From the NCBI GenBank assembly GCA_963930655.1, contig OZ005604.1, positions 9,434,001 to 9,498,000 on the forward strand: DNA of 64,000 nt, in the 5' to 3' direction. Source of the DNA: Myrica gale. Its lineage: Eukaryota; Streptophyta; Magnoliopsida; Fagales; Myricaceae. The notes beneath the pieces are model-generated. The model saw only the letters and a program-made list of their open reading frames with translations. It ran no database searches and was not told the origin of the DNA. The stretch's first letter is position 1; each line of letters starts with the position of its first letter. This document shows, piece by piece, positions 23,956 to 36,373 of this stretch. Both the position numbers and the translations under genes were made by a program.

Positions 23956-25133
23956 TGTAAGTCCTAGGATTAAGGCAACCCAAGATGGGGGATGAATTGA
24001 GTTTCCAAAAATTTTCGCTTTTAACTCCAGAATTCGTGTTTACAAAGTAAATGATAATATAACACAAGTATATATATACAAGTGTAAATAAGTGCTAAAT
24101 GTAAAGAGTAGGGTTTAGAGAAGCAAACACGTGATGTTTAGGTGGTTCGGAAAACCCACTTACATCCACCCCTCAAGCTCCTTCACCAAGCCATGAGGTT
24201 TTTAACGTACAAATATTTTCTCAGACTCAACACTCAAACCCACCAAAGTGGTTTTCGGGGGCTCAACACTCACAACCTCACCAAGCTTGAGATATACCCT
24301 CTCTAAGCTTCTTCTTTAGTGAACAACCTCACTAAAGGAATCACCTCGCTTGATATAAAGATTACAAGAATAAACTCTCTCAAATAGTGGATACGAAAGT
24401 GGAAAGCTCTATCTCTTGATTCACACAAAGACAAGGATATGAAGTGTGTTTTGTGTGAATGATATGAGAAATATGGAATATGAAGGTTTGAAAATTTTCT
24501 CAAGTGATCTAAATGATATGTGGTCGTTGTGTATTTATAACCCACATATAAAAACTAGTCGTTGGAAGTCGTTTGTTAAAACGAGCAGGTCGACCGCTAA
24601 ATGAACCGGTCGATTGATTCAAGTTACTGTTACCCAACGGTCACATTGTCAGAAGCTCAACGGATCTATTTACAAAATCAATCGGTCGACCGCTATACCA
24701 TGCGATCGAAGACCGGTCGAGCTCTTCAACTTAAGCACATAGTCCCGTTCATTTAAAATCATGTTTTTGACCACTTTTAAACACCCAATTTTAAAGACTT
24801 ACTTCCCATAAGTATATGAAAGGTTTTATGAGTTTGATTGTGGTGTTTTGAAACTTTAAAAATATTTTAATTTTTCAAACAAAAGGTAAAACGATTTATG
24901 CACGTTTTTGAAAGATATGCAAGTGTGATTCATAATTCTTGTCAAAAGTGAAACTAAGAGTTAGAAGGTTTATACCCTAAGGTTTTGAAACTTCACTTTT
25001 GAGCTCCTTGCATCTTCTTTCTTCAAGTCTTTGGCTCTTTCAACACACTTCTTTGACTTTGAAGATGTCTGTTTTATAAACTTGATCCATTTATTGAAAT
25101 AATCAAAATCTCGATTGTGCACAAAAGCCAACA
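23956..25133 (-). repeat. copia 5' LTR (minus copy)
   Basis: On the minus strand it starts TGTTGGCTTTTGTGCACAAT, like the plus copy at 32728 (TGTTGGCTTTTAGTCATAAT). It ends next to a degenerate primer site (CTCTGATCCCAAT on plus). It carries GGTCGACCG-type words at 24585-24725. Confidence 0.85.
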
Positions 25134-25310
25134 AAGCGCTAGCCAAGTCAAATATTGGACAAAAAATCATGAGAATAATAGTGTCTAATTTTGTTTTTGC
25201 ATGTTAAGAATTTGAATGTCCCTGTTTCTCATTGAATTGGTGTTTTGCAAACACGACTTTATATTTTTCAATATGGCATTTGGCTGGTAAAAGTCTGCTT
25301 TGCCACACTA

Positions 25311-25575
25311 AGGTAGCGTTTGTAAATTCTAATTTTTTAGAAATTTTGAAAATGTTGTGAAAATTGAGATAGATTGAAGTTTTATTAGAAAAAAAAGTAG
25401 TGAAAATTTAAAATTTTACGAGTGAGTGAAAAAGTGAAAGAAATATTATTTGAATGAATTTTTTATATTTATTATAACAGAAAAATAATTTCGAATTTTT
25501 TTATTATTATCATAACAAAAATTTTAAGTTAGTTATTTATACATTTAAAAATTTTAAATTTTGAAACACTTCCAA
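25311..25575 (-). mobile_element. MITE copy 1, upstream of the FYVE-SYLF gene
   Basis: Terminal words AGCGTTTGTAAATTCTAA and, reverse-complemented, AAGTGTTTCAAAATTTAA are imperfect inverted repeats. The internal text is the reverse complement of the MITE at 50862 (shared AAAAAATTCATTCAAAT and CTTTCACTTTTTCAC words). It is AT-rich and non-coding, and lies about 0.4 kb upstream of the gene's 5' exon. Confidence 0.6.
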
Positions 25576-25618
25576 ATTTAAAACATTGAGGGGAGATAGA
25601 AAAAGCTGCTTCAGAAGC

Positions 25619-25640
25619 CGCCCGGCCCGGCCCGGCCCTG
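25619..25640 (+). repeat. CCCGG tandem repeat
   Basis: Four GCCCG/GGCCC pentamer units in an otherwise AT-rich region upstream of the host gene. It could be promoter-proximal, but no TATA box or start site can be assigned with confidence. Confidence 0.6.
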
Positions 25641-25958
25641 CAAGCTTATTGTTTTTGGGAACCGGGCCTTGCGGTCCACGGAGCATCATTCAGGACACGG
25701 CCAGCAGCTGGATTTAGAGATCCGTGGCAATGTGACCAACATATTTACGTATACGGAACTTTATGTTTAAAAAGGAAGGGATGAAAGAAAAAAAGACGAA
25801 AAAAAAGATTATTTTGTGAAAGCGTGTCGACCTGCGTTGCCTTGTATCTTTTCGTTGTTTTCTTGGAAACTCTCCTTCTCCTTCTCCCTCGTCTCCCTGT
25901 CTCCCTTTGGTTGGTTTTCATTGGTGATTGAAGGCCCTAACAAATTCAAACTCTTCTG

Positions 25959-25967
25959 ATGGCATAA
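25959..25967 (+). promoter_or_regulatory. two-codon upstream ORF in 5' UTR exon
   Basis: ATG GCA TAA lies three bases before the 5' exon donor (AAAG|GTATAT, exon end 25970). In the spliced mRNA it would lie 13 nt upstream of the main ATG (26478). Minimal upstream ORFs can stall or divert ribosomes. Transcript evidence is needed to confirm that this exon is used. Confidence 0.5.
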
Positions 25968-26477
25968 AAGGTATATTATTTATTGTTTCCTGCATTGGTT
26001 CTATATTCGTTTCTTGAAATTGGGGTAACCCTTGTCTTGAAAACCCTATTTGTTAGCAAAACCTAATTCATGGTCTCTGCGTGAAAATTCTATCTTCGCT
26101 GTTCTATACCTTGTTGTTCCTGATGATGGGGTTTATGTAATACCTCAAATTCATTTTTTTCGTCCTTTATTTTGTTCCGTTGGTTAAACTGTCGGGAGCA
26201 AGTTGTTGGTCTCTGTTATTTAATGATAGGATTGTTATTATGATCATGTTCTAGTCCCTTGACTCTCCAACTTGAAATTGAAGATGAATATGGTTGCCGT
26301 GCTCTTGTAAAGTTCTTGGTTCTTTTCGTTTCTGCGTTTAAAAGAGAGGTTTTTTTTTTCTTTTTTCTTTTTTCGCAGTCAAGAAATTTGTGGGGTACGC
26401 TCTTAGTTCCTAATGGGGATATCAATATTTAATTTTCAGTTCTCTATCTTGTTGGTTGTCGACCTTTGTTACAGGGC

Positions 26478-29229
26478 ATGGCGAACTTTGACCCAAGAGC
26501 TTCGTATTCTTCACTTTCTAAGATAGAAAAGGACAGCCCCAAATTCCGCTTTAAAGATGACTATTGTGATTCAACATGGACTGTGCCACAAGCCCCACTA
26601 GGGTCAAAGCCCTCTAAGAAAGAATCCCTGTACCCGTTCCCAATTGAATCCGATGATTTCCTGGATGGAGGATATGATTCAAGTGATGATAATCGTAATT
26701 CCATGCTAACCAATAGCCCTCCGGAGGTGAATTTAAAGAATGTGCTTAGTGGTCTAGTTGCCATTTTGACTGGCCAGCACAAATCCCTTCCATCTCTCCC
26801 CACAAATCAGCAACACCCTAGTTCGAATGTTTCGTTTCTTGAGTCTGGCAAGAATGGGAACACCTTCCTGCACTCCTCTGTTTACATACCCAGTGCCCCA
26901 CCACTCCTCGAGCCAAGTGGGATTAATTATAGCGTGTACAAAGAGGTCTTGGAGGCTGAGCCACCTGAATGGCTGCCAGATAGTTGTACTTCAGCTTGCA
27001 TGCAGTGCACTGCTCCTTTTACAGCACTTACCCGTGGCAGACATCATTGTCGGTTTTGTGGAGGGATTTTCTGCAGAGCTTGTAGCAAGGGACGGTGCAT
27101 GTTACCTGCTAAGTTCAGGGAGAGAAATCCACAGAGGGTCTGTGACGCCTGCTATGATAGGCTCGATCCTTTACAGGGTATTCTTATTAGCTCCATAAGT
27201 AATGCTATGCAGGTAGCGAAGCATGATGTCATGGATTGGACATGTTCAAGAGGATGGTTGAATCTTCCTCTTGGTTTCTCGATGGAATATGAGATATACA
27301 AGGCCTCCAATACACTAAGAAGTTACTATCAGGTGTGATACTGATTTGCATCACAGCAGCTTCCTTTATACATGTAGCACCCCCCGGGGCGGTTTCCTCA
27401 TCTCTTCTTTTGCCTTTTGTTTGTTTTATTTTCCTTGTAAGGTTAAGGGGGCGTTTGTTTCCCAATATTTCCAATCCTCAAAATTTCCAAACAATCATAA
27501 AATAATCTCTCTCCTCATTAAATTATAAAATAATATTATACTATTCAATTAAATCTTCTCTCTCCTCACTTTTTCATAAAATACTATACTTTTTCACAAA
27601 CTCCAATACCCAAAATTTCCAAAACCTCAATATTTCCACAAACAAATACCACCTAAGATTGGTTCCTGCTTAAGGTGGTAGATATAATTTCAATTGCCAA
27701 GCAAGTTGTTCATACCATGATGTATCCTGTTTGTTGGAGCATACAGGTTGCACGTTTGAATCCCGATAAGTCCATACCCTTAGCAGTCCTCAAAGGAGCA
27801 AAAGGCCTGGCAATTTTAACTGTTGCTAAAGCTGGTGTTCTTGTTGCTTACAAACTTGGCACAGGTTTGGTCATTTCTCGAAGGTCAGATGGATCATGGT
27901 CTGCCCCATCAGCCATAGTCTCCGTTGGCTTAGGATGGGGTGCTCAGGTAACGACATTATTAGTTCTTAGTACTTCTGTCGTATATTTTTCAGTAGTTGT
28001 ACTAGAACAACATATGTGTGTGATATAATAGAGTGCATAGAAGAAATATAGGATATGCACGTCTTTGGGGGAGAATTCCTTCCAACTAGATGCAAAATTC
28101 CAACTTTTTGGCATGACTTCCTCAGTTTATGTTTCAATGAATTATTTATCTGCTTAATATGTGTTGCCAGATTGGGGGAGAGCTCATGGACTTCATAATT
28201 GTGCTTCATGATTTGAAAGCTGTGAAGACGTTTTGTAGTCGCATGCATTTTTCTCTTGGTGCTGGTTGTAGTGCTGCAGCAGGACCTGTTGGGAGAGTGC
28301 TGGAAGCAGATCTTCGTGCCGGAGATAGAGGCTCTGGCATATGCTACACTTACAGTTGTAGCAAAGGTATGGAATCATCCCGGATGTACAAAAATCTTGT
28401 TCAAACTGGTGAAAGTTGGTGAACGGTCAAAATCAAGCGGCTAAGAATTGTTGAAGGGACTCTTCTAAGCATTCCCTAGTTCTCTCCCACCACCTCTGTT
28501 CTACTTTCTGTTTTATTCCAATATCTTAAATTAAAAAGGAAAAAGTAAACAAAAAAAATTGTGGAAGTAGGGGAATTCTCTGCGATATATTGTTCTTATT
28601 TATGGCTTCATATCAGTTAATCAATCAACTGAGCCTTATTGCAGTGGATTGAGGTTGGCTCGAAGTATCCTTTTGAGTTAAAACCATGGGAAAATAGTGA
28701 CAATAGTCTCAGGTTCAGCTTTAGTACATTTTATAGGAGATACATGTAGTGATATTCTTGTGGATTCTGGTACACGAGTTAGATTTCCACAAATGTCTAG
28801 TTGATAGACACTACCATAAATGGCAAAATGGAGTGAAGAGTGCCTTGGGGATGATTTGCTGTTATATAAGTATAGTTTGAATGTTCAAATCATTTGTAGC
28901 AGAAACTAGACAAAAGTAAAAGACGTTTTTTTCTAGTTTTGCAGGCAGCTGGCTCAAGACGACATTGTTGTGAACAGTTATTTTCTAATGTGGTTTATCC
29001 ATACTTTGTGACAGCTGACACCTTGTATTTTTTGCGAATTCCCATAGGCGCATTTGTTGGAGTGTCATTGGAAGGGAATGTTGTTGCGACTAGGATGGAC
29101 ACCAATTTACGCTTCTATGGCGATCCTTATCTCACCCCATCTGATATTCTACTGGGGACCGTGGACAGACCAAAGGCTGCTGAATCCCTTTATGCCTCCC
29201 TTGAAGACCTCTTTTCTAGTGTGAGGTGA
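26478..29229 (+). CDS. FYVE zinc finger and SYLF domain protein
   Basis: Coding exons: 26478-27332, 27747-27947, 28171-28366, 29048-29229, total 1,434 bp, predicted 477 aa. All introns are GT/AG and phases join in frame. A non-coding exon ends at 25970 (intron 25971-26474). The start chosen is the first ATG after the acceptor at 26474. Residues 1-160 are Ser-rich and probably disordered. FYVE spans about 162-232: WLPD (165-168), zinc cysteines 174, 177, 191, 194, 199, 202, 222 and 225, the RGRHHCRFCG signature and RVC. FYVE domains bind PtdIns3P on endosomes. The SYLF (DUF500/Ysc84) domain covers about 286-477 and binds phosphoinositides and actin-linked membranes in studied relatives. The architecture matches plant proteins such as Arabidopsis At3g43230 and At1g29800 (from memory). 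A cryptic acceptor at 28943 is not used because the family continues SCSKGAFVG across the 29047 acceptor. It appears intact. Confidence 0.93.
27444..27656 (+). mobile_element. MITE copy 2, in the second intron of the FYVE-SYLF gene
   Basis: Left text TAAGGGGGCGTTTGTTT and reverse-complemented right text TTAGGTGGTATTTGTTTG form imperfect inverted repeats. Internal words (CTCCTCACTTTTTCA, CAAACTCCAATACCC) match the MITE at 50862. It is non-coding and lies wholly within intron 27333-27746, so splicing can remain normal. Confidence 0.65.
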
Positions 29230-30904
29230 TAGTTCCAGTTGTTTTTGGGATCACTGGCAAACATCACTTTTCAGTCGTTGTCATATTCTCCTGCAGATCC
29301 CTGTCTTAGATCTAAACTGTAAAAAAGTTATTTGCAATTGTCCCATATTCTCTGTATAAAGGAATGTACTCAAGGCCGCAGGCAAATAAGTCCATTGTTT
29401 CTGTATTTTAGTGCATCTCTGATATCTAAACCCACCAACCAGTTCATTATGATGTGAATACACTTATTCAGACTTCTACCTGTATATATGCAATAGAATC
29501 ATTAATATTTTCAAATTTTACCTTCTATGATGTCTTTATTTCGAGTTTAAAGATACTTACCAAATGGTTTGTCTTAGCAAGAAGCAGCAGAACAAATTTG
29601 AAGTCGTTTTCTAGGTGCACGAAGATGTCAAATAATCAGAGATGAGCCAAGATAGGTAAGGGGCATGGGTGCGTCATTTATGGTAGGCGAAACTGAAGAT
29701 AGAGAGCATGTCCTATGAAAATGTGTTCGAGTAAGGTTTCCTGATCGGTACCAGGCCACCCGCTATGCCACAGCTGAGCAGGCTATATCTCGTGCAATCT
29801 CTAAATGATACCCATAGCAGCAAAACCCTGCAGAGATGTAAGCCATACACGGCTGTGGCTTAGCTCTGCATGGGTTGGTTGGCGGCTTCATTGCTTCGTC
29901 CGCCAGTCATAACCTGTAAATTATACAGATCCATTGGAGGATCTGGGCCATCTGGCTGTCTGAACATATCATGATCCATCTGACCTTCACGCATATAGTA
30001 GTTTCCAGGAGAAACTATCTTATCTTACCATGATTTCTAAGGGAACAGAGAGAAGCAAGAGTAGCGAGATCTTCAAGTGTCCTTTTCCCTCTCGGCTACG
30101 GTAACATGTCGGCTATAAGAAGAAAACTGCACATTTCTAATTTTGAATTGGGCCGGTTCAGTGGGTAAATAATCAAGATATTTACCTCATCCTTCTAAAA
30201 GATAACTATCTTATCTTACCATTGTTCTAGTTAATTGACAATGCTATTTTTTACCACGTGGAATGAAAGAATTAATCGTTTTCCAAAGTTATAATGTTTA
30301 GCAGAAACAGTAGAGGGACATTTGAAAATCATTGGGATTTAACTAAAAAAACTATTTTTAAGTAAATATACTTTCAATTTGTAATCATTAGTCACAATTT
30401 ATGTACAAAAGGAAAACACAACTTTTATGGAAACAAATCCACAAACAACCCCTCACAAAAACTTTTCTTCCAAACGTACTCCATAAAAAAATTATTTACA
30501 AACATTATTTTTACGAGCCTCGACACTTTCACAAACACAAAAGAAGCACACATCAAAAAAAATTTCTTAGCCATAAAAAAAATAAACATAAATCTCATTC
30601 AAATATAGGCTAGTTTTCTCTAATGTTATGATGGCCAACTTATACATATCATCTTTTGATTAAGGCGTTTACAAAATTCTAGAGAGAGAATGTGATATTG
30701 GATCCCTTAGGGTGTAACATCCGCCTTTTTGAAAAAAAAAAAGAAGCAGCAGAAAACAGTACGTTTGATTTAGTGAGGTCTCCCCTTCCATGAGACTTTT
30801 ACCTTTCCTGGTTTCTTTCTCATTCCCTCAAATATTCTAAAATCTCTTTTGAATTTCGAAGTTTACGACCAATCTCACAAATATTTACACCTGGCCTCCA
30901 CAAA
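29230..30904. other. 3' UTR and intergenic interval
   Basis: Presumably contains the 3' UTR of the FYVE-SYLF gene, though no clear AATAAA signal is visible near the stop. From about 29640 to 30904 no coding motif, RNA gene or repeat boundary could be recognised. The sequence is AT-rich, with purine/pyrimidine-skewed stretches after 30350. Confidence 0.5.
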
Positions 30905-32727
30905 CACTACAAGAGAAATCACTTGAGGTGTTAACAAAATTTGTCACCCAAAGTCCCAAAGTGCCAATTTCGTCAACAAAAGTTTTGGGTACTAAAATCG
31001 AGTTGTCATCCGGTTTGTAACATAAAGTCTGTCAGCAAAGGTTTAGCTAACAATTTCCGTGTTTTGTTACTCGAAACTGTTCGGATGGGTTACAACACCG
31101 TACTCACGGTTTTATGTCATATCGTCGAAATTCAAAATTGTCATGCCTAGTACACTCAATCTGTTCGCATGAGCTGTTCGAACGGTTGGTCCAATGTGAC
31201 GAAATTCAGTTTTTCATGGACAAGACGTGCGCACGGTGATATATTTCCATTCGAATGCTAACATAAAGATGTCTGCACCAATGTTTCATTTATGACGAAA
31301 TAGTTTTTTGTCACCTTCAAAAACCGTTTGAATACTTACATCGACAGTGCAAACGCTTATTCTGTTGAACATGTTGGAACGTGTTTTCTTGCCGTTCGAA
31401 CGATTTATAATTAGACGACCGTGTGCATGCAAGAATAACCGTGCGGACGAACGTATTTAATGTGAAGTGTGCGGACGGATAGTTATGCGTGCACACGTTA
31501 TCATTACACAAAAACAGTTTGGACGACTTTTTTACCGTTCGAACCATTTTGTTACGTATTTGAATTAATTTAATTAAATTTTGAAAATAATTTAAATAGA
31601 AAGATATTCAATACTCGTAATATAATAAAATGTCTACAAATATGCAATCATCATTAAAAGTAAATAAAATACATAATCGATAAGTAATGATCAAATGGTG
31701 AAAAATACATAAATCTACAGAAATTTTCGTTTATGTGTCCTACGGGATTGCGGCTGTCTAATCTACTCCATCATTTGCTCACGAATTTGTTGTTCCATTA
31801 GTTGCATCCTCCGTTGTTGCTGTTCGACTAGGTTCCTTTCTTGCTCCGACATCATCTTCGGATACTCTTCATCTTTCTTCCGATGCTACTCCTCCATCAT
31901 CGGCTGATGTTTTTGCATCATCTGCTCCATATCTGATCGCTTGACCGGAAGCGCTTCATATTCCATCTGTCTAGCCCTCTTCTCCTCAATCTCTAAACTG
32001 GCTTCCTCCAGTCTCCGGGTCAAATCAACGAACGATGCTGATGAAGATGATCCAATAGACCGTACTAGATAGCCTAAACCTCGCACGCTACCCGCTTCGT
32101 CCCAACACCTCAGCGAAAATCTCCACTTTGGTGTATGACTTTCCCTCTGACTCGTGCTGCAATTGTACCGCCTCCATTTTTTCTTACAAAATTAGAAAAG
32201 AAGATAAAGTTAGTACATATAAAACATAAGAGATAACGAGTGCATCATTAAATCTAACGTTACAACTTGCAAAATTTTTCCGTGCATCTTCGGATGTCCA
32301 TATGACATCCTTATTAGTATACGTGTTTTTATACAGCAAAGTAGGACTAATCTCATTAGATTATGGATTTTTCTGTATACCAAAAGAAATATAAAATGTG
32401 CATATTAAAATACCTAAATCATTTATTTAAATAATATCTAATAGAAATGTAAATTTATTACTTACTAACAACGCTCTCGCGCATTGGAAGGACCTTACCC
32501 CCGATGTGTGTACAATCTTCAACTTAGCTCTATTCTCTTTGTTGATTGCACTCGTCCTCTGCATTGTACATTTACAGTTGTTACCGCAATTAATAATAAA
32601 ATAAAATAAACGTAACTGGTGGAGTAAAAAATTTTGACCTGAAATTTCTCGCTCGTGAATAAATCATACACGAGTCCATTCTTCCATGTTCATCTCGATA
32701 TACGGGTGCTCTAACGCCTCTTCTTTA
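30905..32727 (-). mobile_element. CACTA transposon 3, truncated
   Basis: The outer end reads CACTACAAGAGAAATCACTT and is followed by GGTG and GTCACCCAAAGT words like the termini of CACTA 1. Subterminal CCGTTCGAAC-type words occur at 31080-31560. Inside is a minus-strand relative of the CACTA 1 gene. The copia LTR at 32728 cuts the element within that gene. The other half and terminus were not found after the copia relic ends at about 38204, so a deletion must have removed them. Confidence 0.85.
31740..32727 (-). pseudogene. Transposase_24-like gene, partial, in CACTA 3
   Basis: The minus-strand segment 32086-31886 reads VRSIGSSSSASFVDLTRRLE and continues with MEYEALPVKRSDMEQMM, close to the CACTA 1 copy. 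Upstream (32470-32560) a GARSF/NKENRAKL-like part can be read, and near 32640-32720 the EEALEHPYxDMN block, cut by the copia insertion. Stops interrupt the coiled coil (plus positions near 31760 and 31887). Useful mainly for pairing with the CACTA 1 gene to infer exon boundaries. Confidence 0.75.
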
Positions 32728-35700
32728 TGTTGGCTTTTAGTCATAATCAATGTTTTGATGATAACAATAGAAGTAATTGAGATGTGAAGCAAAGCGGATC
32801 CAAAATGAGCACAGAGTCATCAAGCAACGTCACCTTCAATGGAAGTGCTCTTAAAGTGAAGACTCAAGATGCTAGGGTAATCTTTGTAACTCTAAGACTT
32901 CATCTTTAACAAGGATTTCAATCATACACATGCATAAGTCTTCAAAACTTGCATAAACCGTTTTAACGTCTGTTGAAAGATTAAAACCTTTTTAATGGCT
33001 TCAAAATATCCCAAATATGCTCCCAAACCTTTTTATATACTTTTGAGAAGTTAGAGTTTAAAATTGGGTATTTTAAGTTGGTCAAAATCAAGTTTTTAAA
33101 TCAACCGGATCAAGCTTAAGTTGAGGAGGTCGACCGGCTCAATGAAGCGGTCGACCGGACCATACGACCGCTTGATGTAGCGGTCGACCGGTTGCATTTA
33201 TTAAAGAGCCGTTAAGCTTCTGATAAAATGACCGTTGTGTAACAGTAACTTGAAGCGGTCGACTGGTTCATGTAGCGGTCGACCGGCTCGTTTTAACAAA
33301 TCACTCTAACGGCTATAAACGGCTATTTTTCTCATGAGGTATATATAAAGTCATTCCCACGCCTTTGAAATACAACTCAACCGTCCATAATCATTTTACA
33401 AAGGCTTAGAGTGATCAAAAACCTTCCAATCTTTATTCAAACATCATTCACACATATTCTTCATTTTCACATCCTTGTTATTGTGTGAAGCCTAAGAGCT
33501 AGTTATTTCTCATTGTAATATCTACTCCATCAAGGGAGTTTTAGAGGAAATTTCGTTCAACCATACACATTGCTAAGAGAGTGATTCTCTTGTATCCTTT
33601 CGGTGAGGTTTGTTCATCGAAAGAAGGAGTTTGAAGAGGTTTGTTCTCAAACTCGTTTTGAGGCTTGAAGAGGGTTTTTGTCACACCCCAAACCACAAAG
33701 GCTAGAGGGTGACTAACTTGCAATAAGCAATTAGACTTTTGATTTAAAACATATCTAATAATAAATGCGGAAAAACTTTATATAAAAACTTCAATAAAAC
33801 TCTCTTAATAAAACTTAAAAAGAAACTCTTTCAGACACAAAGACAAATCTAAACATGATTTGACTCATACTAGAGTCAAAAATTTATTCTCATAATCACT
33901 CAGCTACCCGCCCACATGCCATCTAATCCTGACTATCGACACGCTCCTGATCAACATCTGAAAATAAGGAAAACAATAGGGGGTGAGTTCGACAACCCAG
34001 TAAGCAAAATCATTATGCAAGTGTATATCCCATGAGCCATACTATAATAGTAAAAGATAGAATATTTAAAATCTTTCTAAACTGTTGAAAGCTATTTTTG
34101 ACAATTTCAATAAAACATCTATATCAATAAAACAGTTTTGTCTATATAACATAATACTATAGAAAATGAGTTTTATCTATGTAAGAAAATCCCTTTAGCA
34201 ATAACTATGGGTCACGTTTACCCCCGTGACAGGGTTGTGCAGTTGCTACCTAGTTTGGGGATCAGCCAAACTAGGTAGAATCTTCCTTACTAAGGCTTGG
34301 CCATGTCCAAGTGTGCACTCGGTAAGAATCTACAAAAAAAGCCACTCCGTTTCCAAAATGGGTGCACTCAATGGGTTTCAATTGGTACCAATGCGCTGTC
34401 TCTGTAACTCTGGGCCTCAGGGTTTGAAAATACATAACATATCATAAAATAAACTTCACTTTGAACTTTGCATCTTTCTCCTCTTTTCATGAAATACATG
34501 CATAAATCTTGAATAACAATAAATACCAAAACCTTTGATTTCAATCAATGAAAACATCATGAAATATCATGCACAAATCTTAAATAATAATAAATATCAA
34601 AAAGCTTTGTTTTAAATATTGAAAAAATCATGAAATATCATTGGACATAAAAATAGGCTCATGTTTACACATTTCATGTTATAACCTTTGACAATTTAAT
34701 CATAAAGTAATGCACATAAAACACCGAGGGTTTTCATTAAAACATGCAATTTCTCAAATATCACATCTGTCTTTTAGAAAAATCTAGCATAATAACCCCG
34801 CTTACCTGGATCTTCAAACAAATAAGCCTCTGACTTAGCACCTATCAATACAAAATTTAACGTATTATAATACGCTCAAACGGAAATACAAGTGAAACTC
34901 TAAATCTGCCCGACAGGATTAATCCGAAATTAACTGGTCAGATTCTAAAATATATCTTACCTATCTCGAGTATCCCTAAAATCCCCTAATTAAACTATGT
35001 TCTTCCCTAGGATGTTACAAATATACCTGTAAAATTTCATATCCAAATTCCTATTAAAACTGAGTTAATAAATCAACATTTAACTCTGTTCACGGAGACA
35101 AACTATACCCTGAATAATTCGGTACTCATCACTTCCAAAAATTCATAAAGATCTATTACGATATCCACAAATCCCGAAATTTATACCAAAGATTTATATA
35201 TGGGTTATACAAATACTCATAAAATTTCATGCCAAAATTCGAATCTTATCTATGTCATCCGGTTCAAAATTCAAATCTGTATTAATGAATCTTTCTCAGC
35301 AATTCCGATTTCTCTAAACCTAATTTCCGGATTTTCAAAACCATACCAATACATCTCCAAAAATTACGAAACTTTAACTAGGTCCTCCTGCAGGTGTCTA
35401 GTAGGCAATATCTACAAATCAGAATTTTTCGATGTCTAAAGTCGGCTATAAAAATATAATTCGATCTACTACTCAGATCAAGAACCTAATTTTTCCTTAA
35501 ACAAATCTTGAACCCAAATTTCAATTATTCCAAGAACCCCATTAAAACTATTTCGAAAATCTTGAAATAATTAAGACTAGATCTAGACACCCTATGATTT
35601 GATCTCTCATAAAAAAATACAAATATAATATCAAGAAATTCGAAATACCTGAATTTACTTTAAGAAATTTCGTCTAGATTGTTGAAAGCAAGAAAACCCT

Positions 35701-36318
35701 TCTTTTTCCTCTTGTTAGTGTAAAATCAAGGTGTGTAAAAATTAAAACTAATGTGTAAATATATATATAGACTCACACTAGTAATAGAGTCCCTTTTGAA
35801 CTCTAAAACTTTTATTTTAAAATAATCATAAAATCTTTCAAATTTTAAAAAGGTTTGACTAGGTCAAAGATAAAAATTCAACTATTTTAAATGAATTAAA
35901 CTCAAATTTCAAATTTAAAGAAGACATTTCAAATATCAAATAACAAATTCAAATAAATTTTAAAATTGGAAGCCTTGGGTGTTACAGTTTTCTCAAGCTC
36001 AAGTGTAAGGAACATTTCCCTTGGTTGAAGGGAGAATAGTGGAGAAACCTCAAAGTTCGGTAAAAAAGTTTGAGGGGTGGACGTAGGCGGGTTTGCCGAA
36101 CCACCTAAAATATTGTGTTTGCTTCTCTTCCCTTAACTCTTTTATTTGTGCTATTAGTTTATCACTTTAAAGTTTTCTCCTGTGTTTAATTATTTATTGC
36201 AATCAATCTCATTTGTAAGACTTGTAGCTAGCAAACAAATTCTTTGGGGTATTTTTTCAAAAAAGTTTTGAAACCCAATTCACCCTCCTTTTGGGTTGCC
36301 TTAATCCTAGGAATATCA
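32728..36318 (+). repeat. copia 5' LTR with nested insertion
   Basis: Starts TGTTGGCTTTTAGTC and ends CTAGGAATATCA directly before the primer site. Without the nested solo LTR and one 5-bp duplication it is about 1.28 kb, close to the minus copy (1.18 kb). GGTCGACCGG-type words recur at 33128-33290. Confidence 0.88.
33679..35986 (-). mobile_element. solo LTR, family A (TGTCACACCCC...GGGTGTTACA)
   Basis: The 2,308-bp unit starts TGTCACACCCCAAACC and ends CCTTGGGTGTTACA. A perfect 5-bp duplication GTTTT (33674-33678 and 35987-35991) flanks it. No coding region. A diverged second copy is at 50341-52281. Shared text includes GGGTCACGTTTACC, GACAGGATTAATC-like and GATCTAGA words in the same order. 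Confidence 0.95.
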
Positions 36319-36320
36319 AT

Positions 36321-36332
36321 TGGTATTAGAGC
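36321..36332 (+). other. copia primer-binding site
   Basis: TGGTATTAGAGC, one base from the usual initiator-Met tRNA primer site, two bases after the LTR end. Confidence 0.85.
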
Positions 36333-36373
36333 TTGGTGCTCACTTTAGCAAGATTTAAAAATCTTGAGTTAGA

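Larger units (their letters stand above)
19400..25133 (-). mobile_element. Ty1/copia (SIRE-like) relic with nested CACTA
   Basis: On the minus strand the order is LTR (25133-23956), gag start (23900), truncated gag, zinc-knuckle region and a trace of protease ending near 19400. A CACTA element (20047-23430) splits gag. It is the same family as the plus-strand element at 32728. No 3' LTR, integrase or reverse transcriptase remains. Confidence 0.85.

Noticed and set aside
28939..29229. Longer 3' exon starting at the acceptor near 28943
   Set aside because: It would add about 35 residues between SCSKG and AFVG that break the conserved SYLF order, whereas the acceptor at 29047 restores it in phase.
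30401..30613. 70-codon Lys/His-rich frame downstream of the host gene
   Set aside because: Composition reflects an A-rich stretch. No start context or conserved motif.
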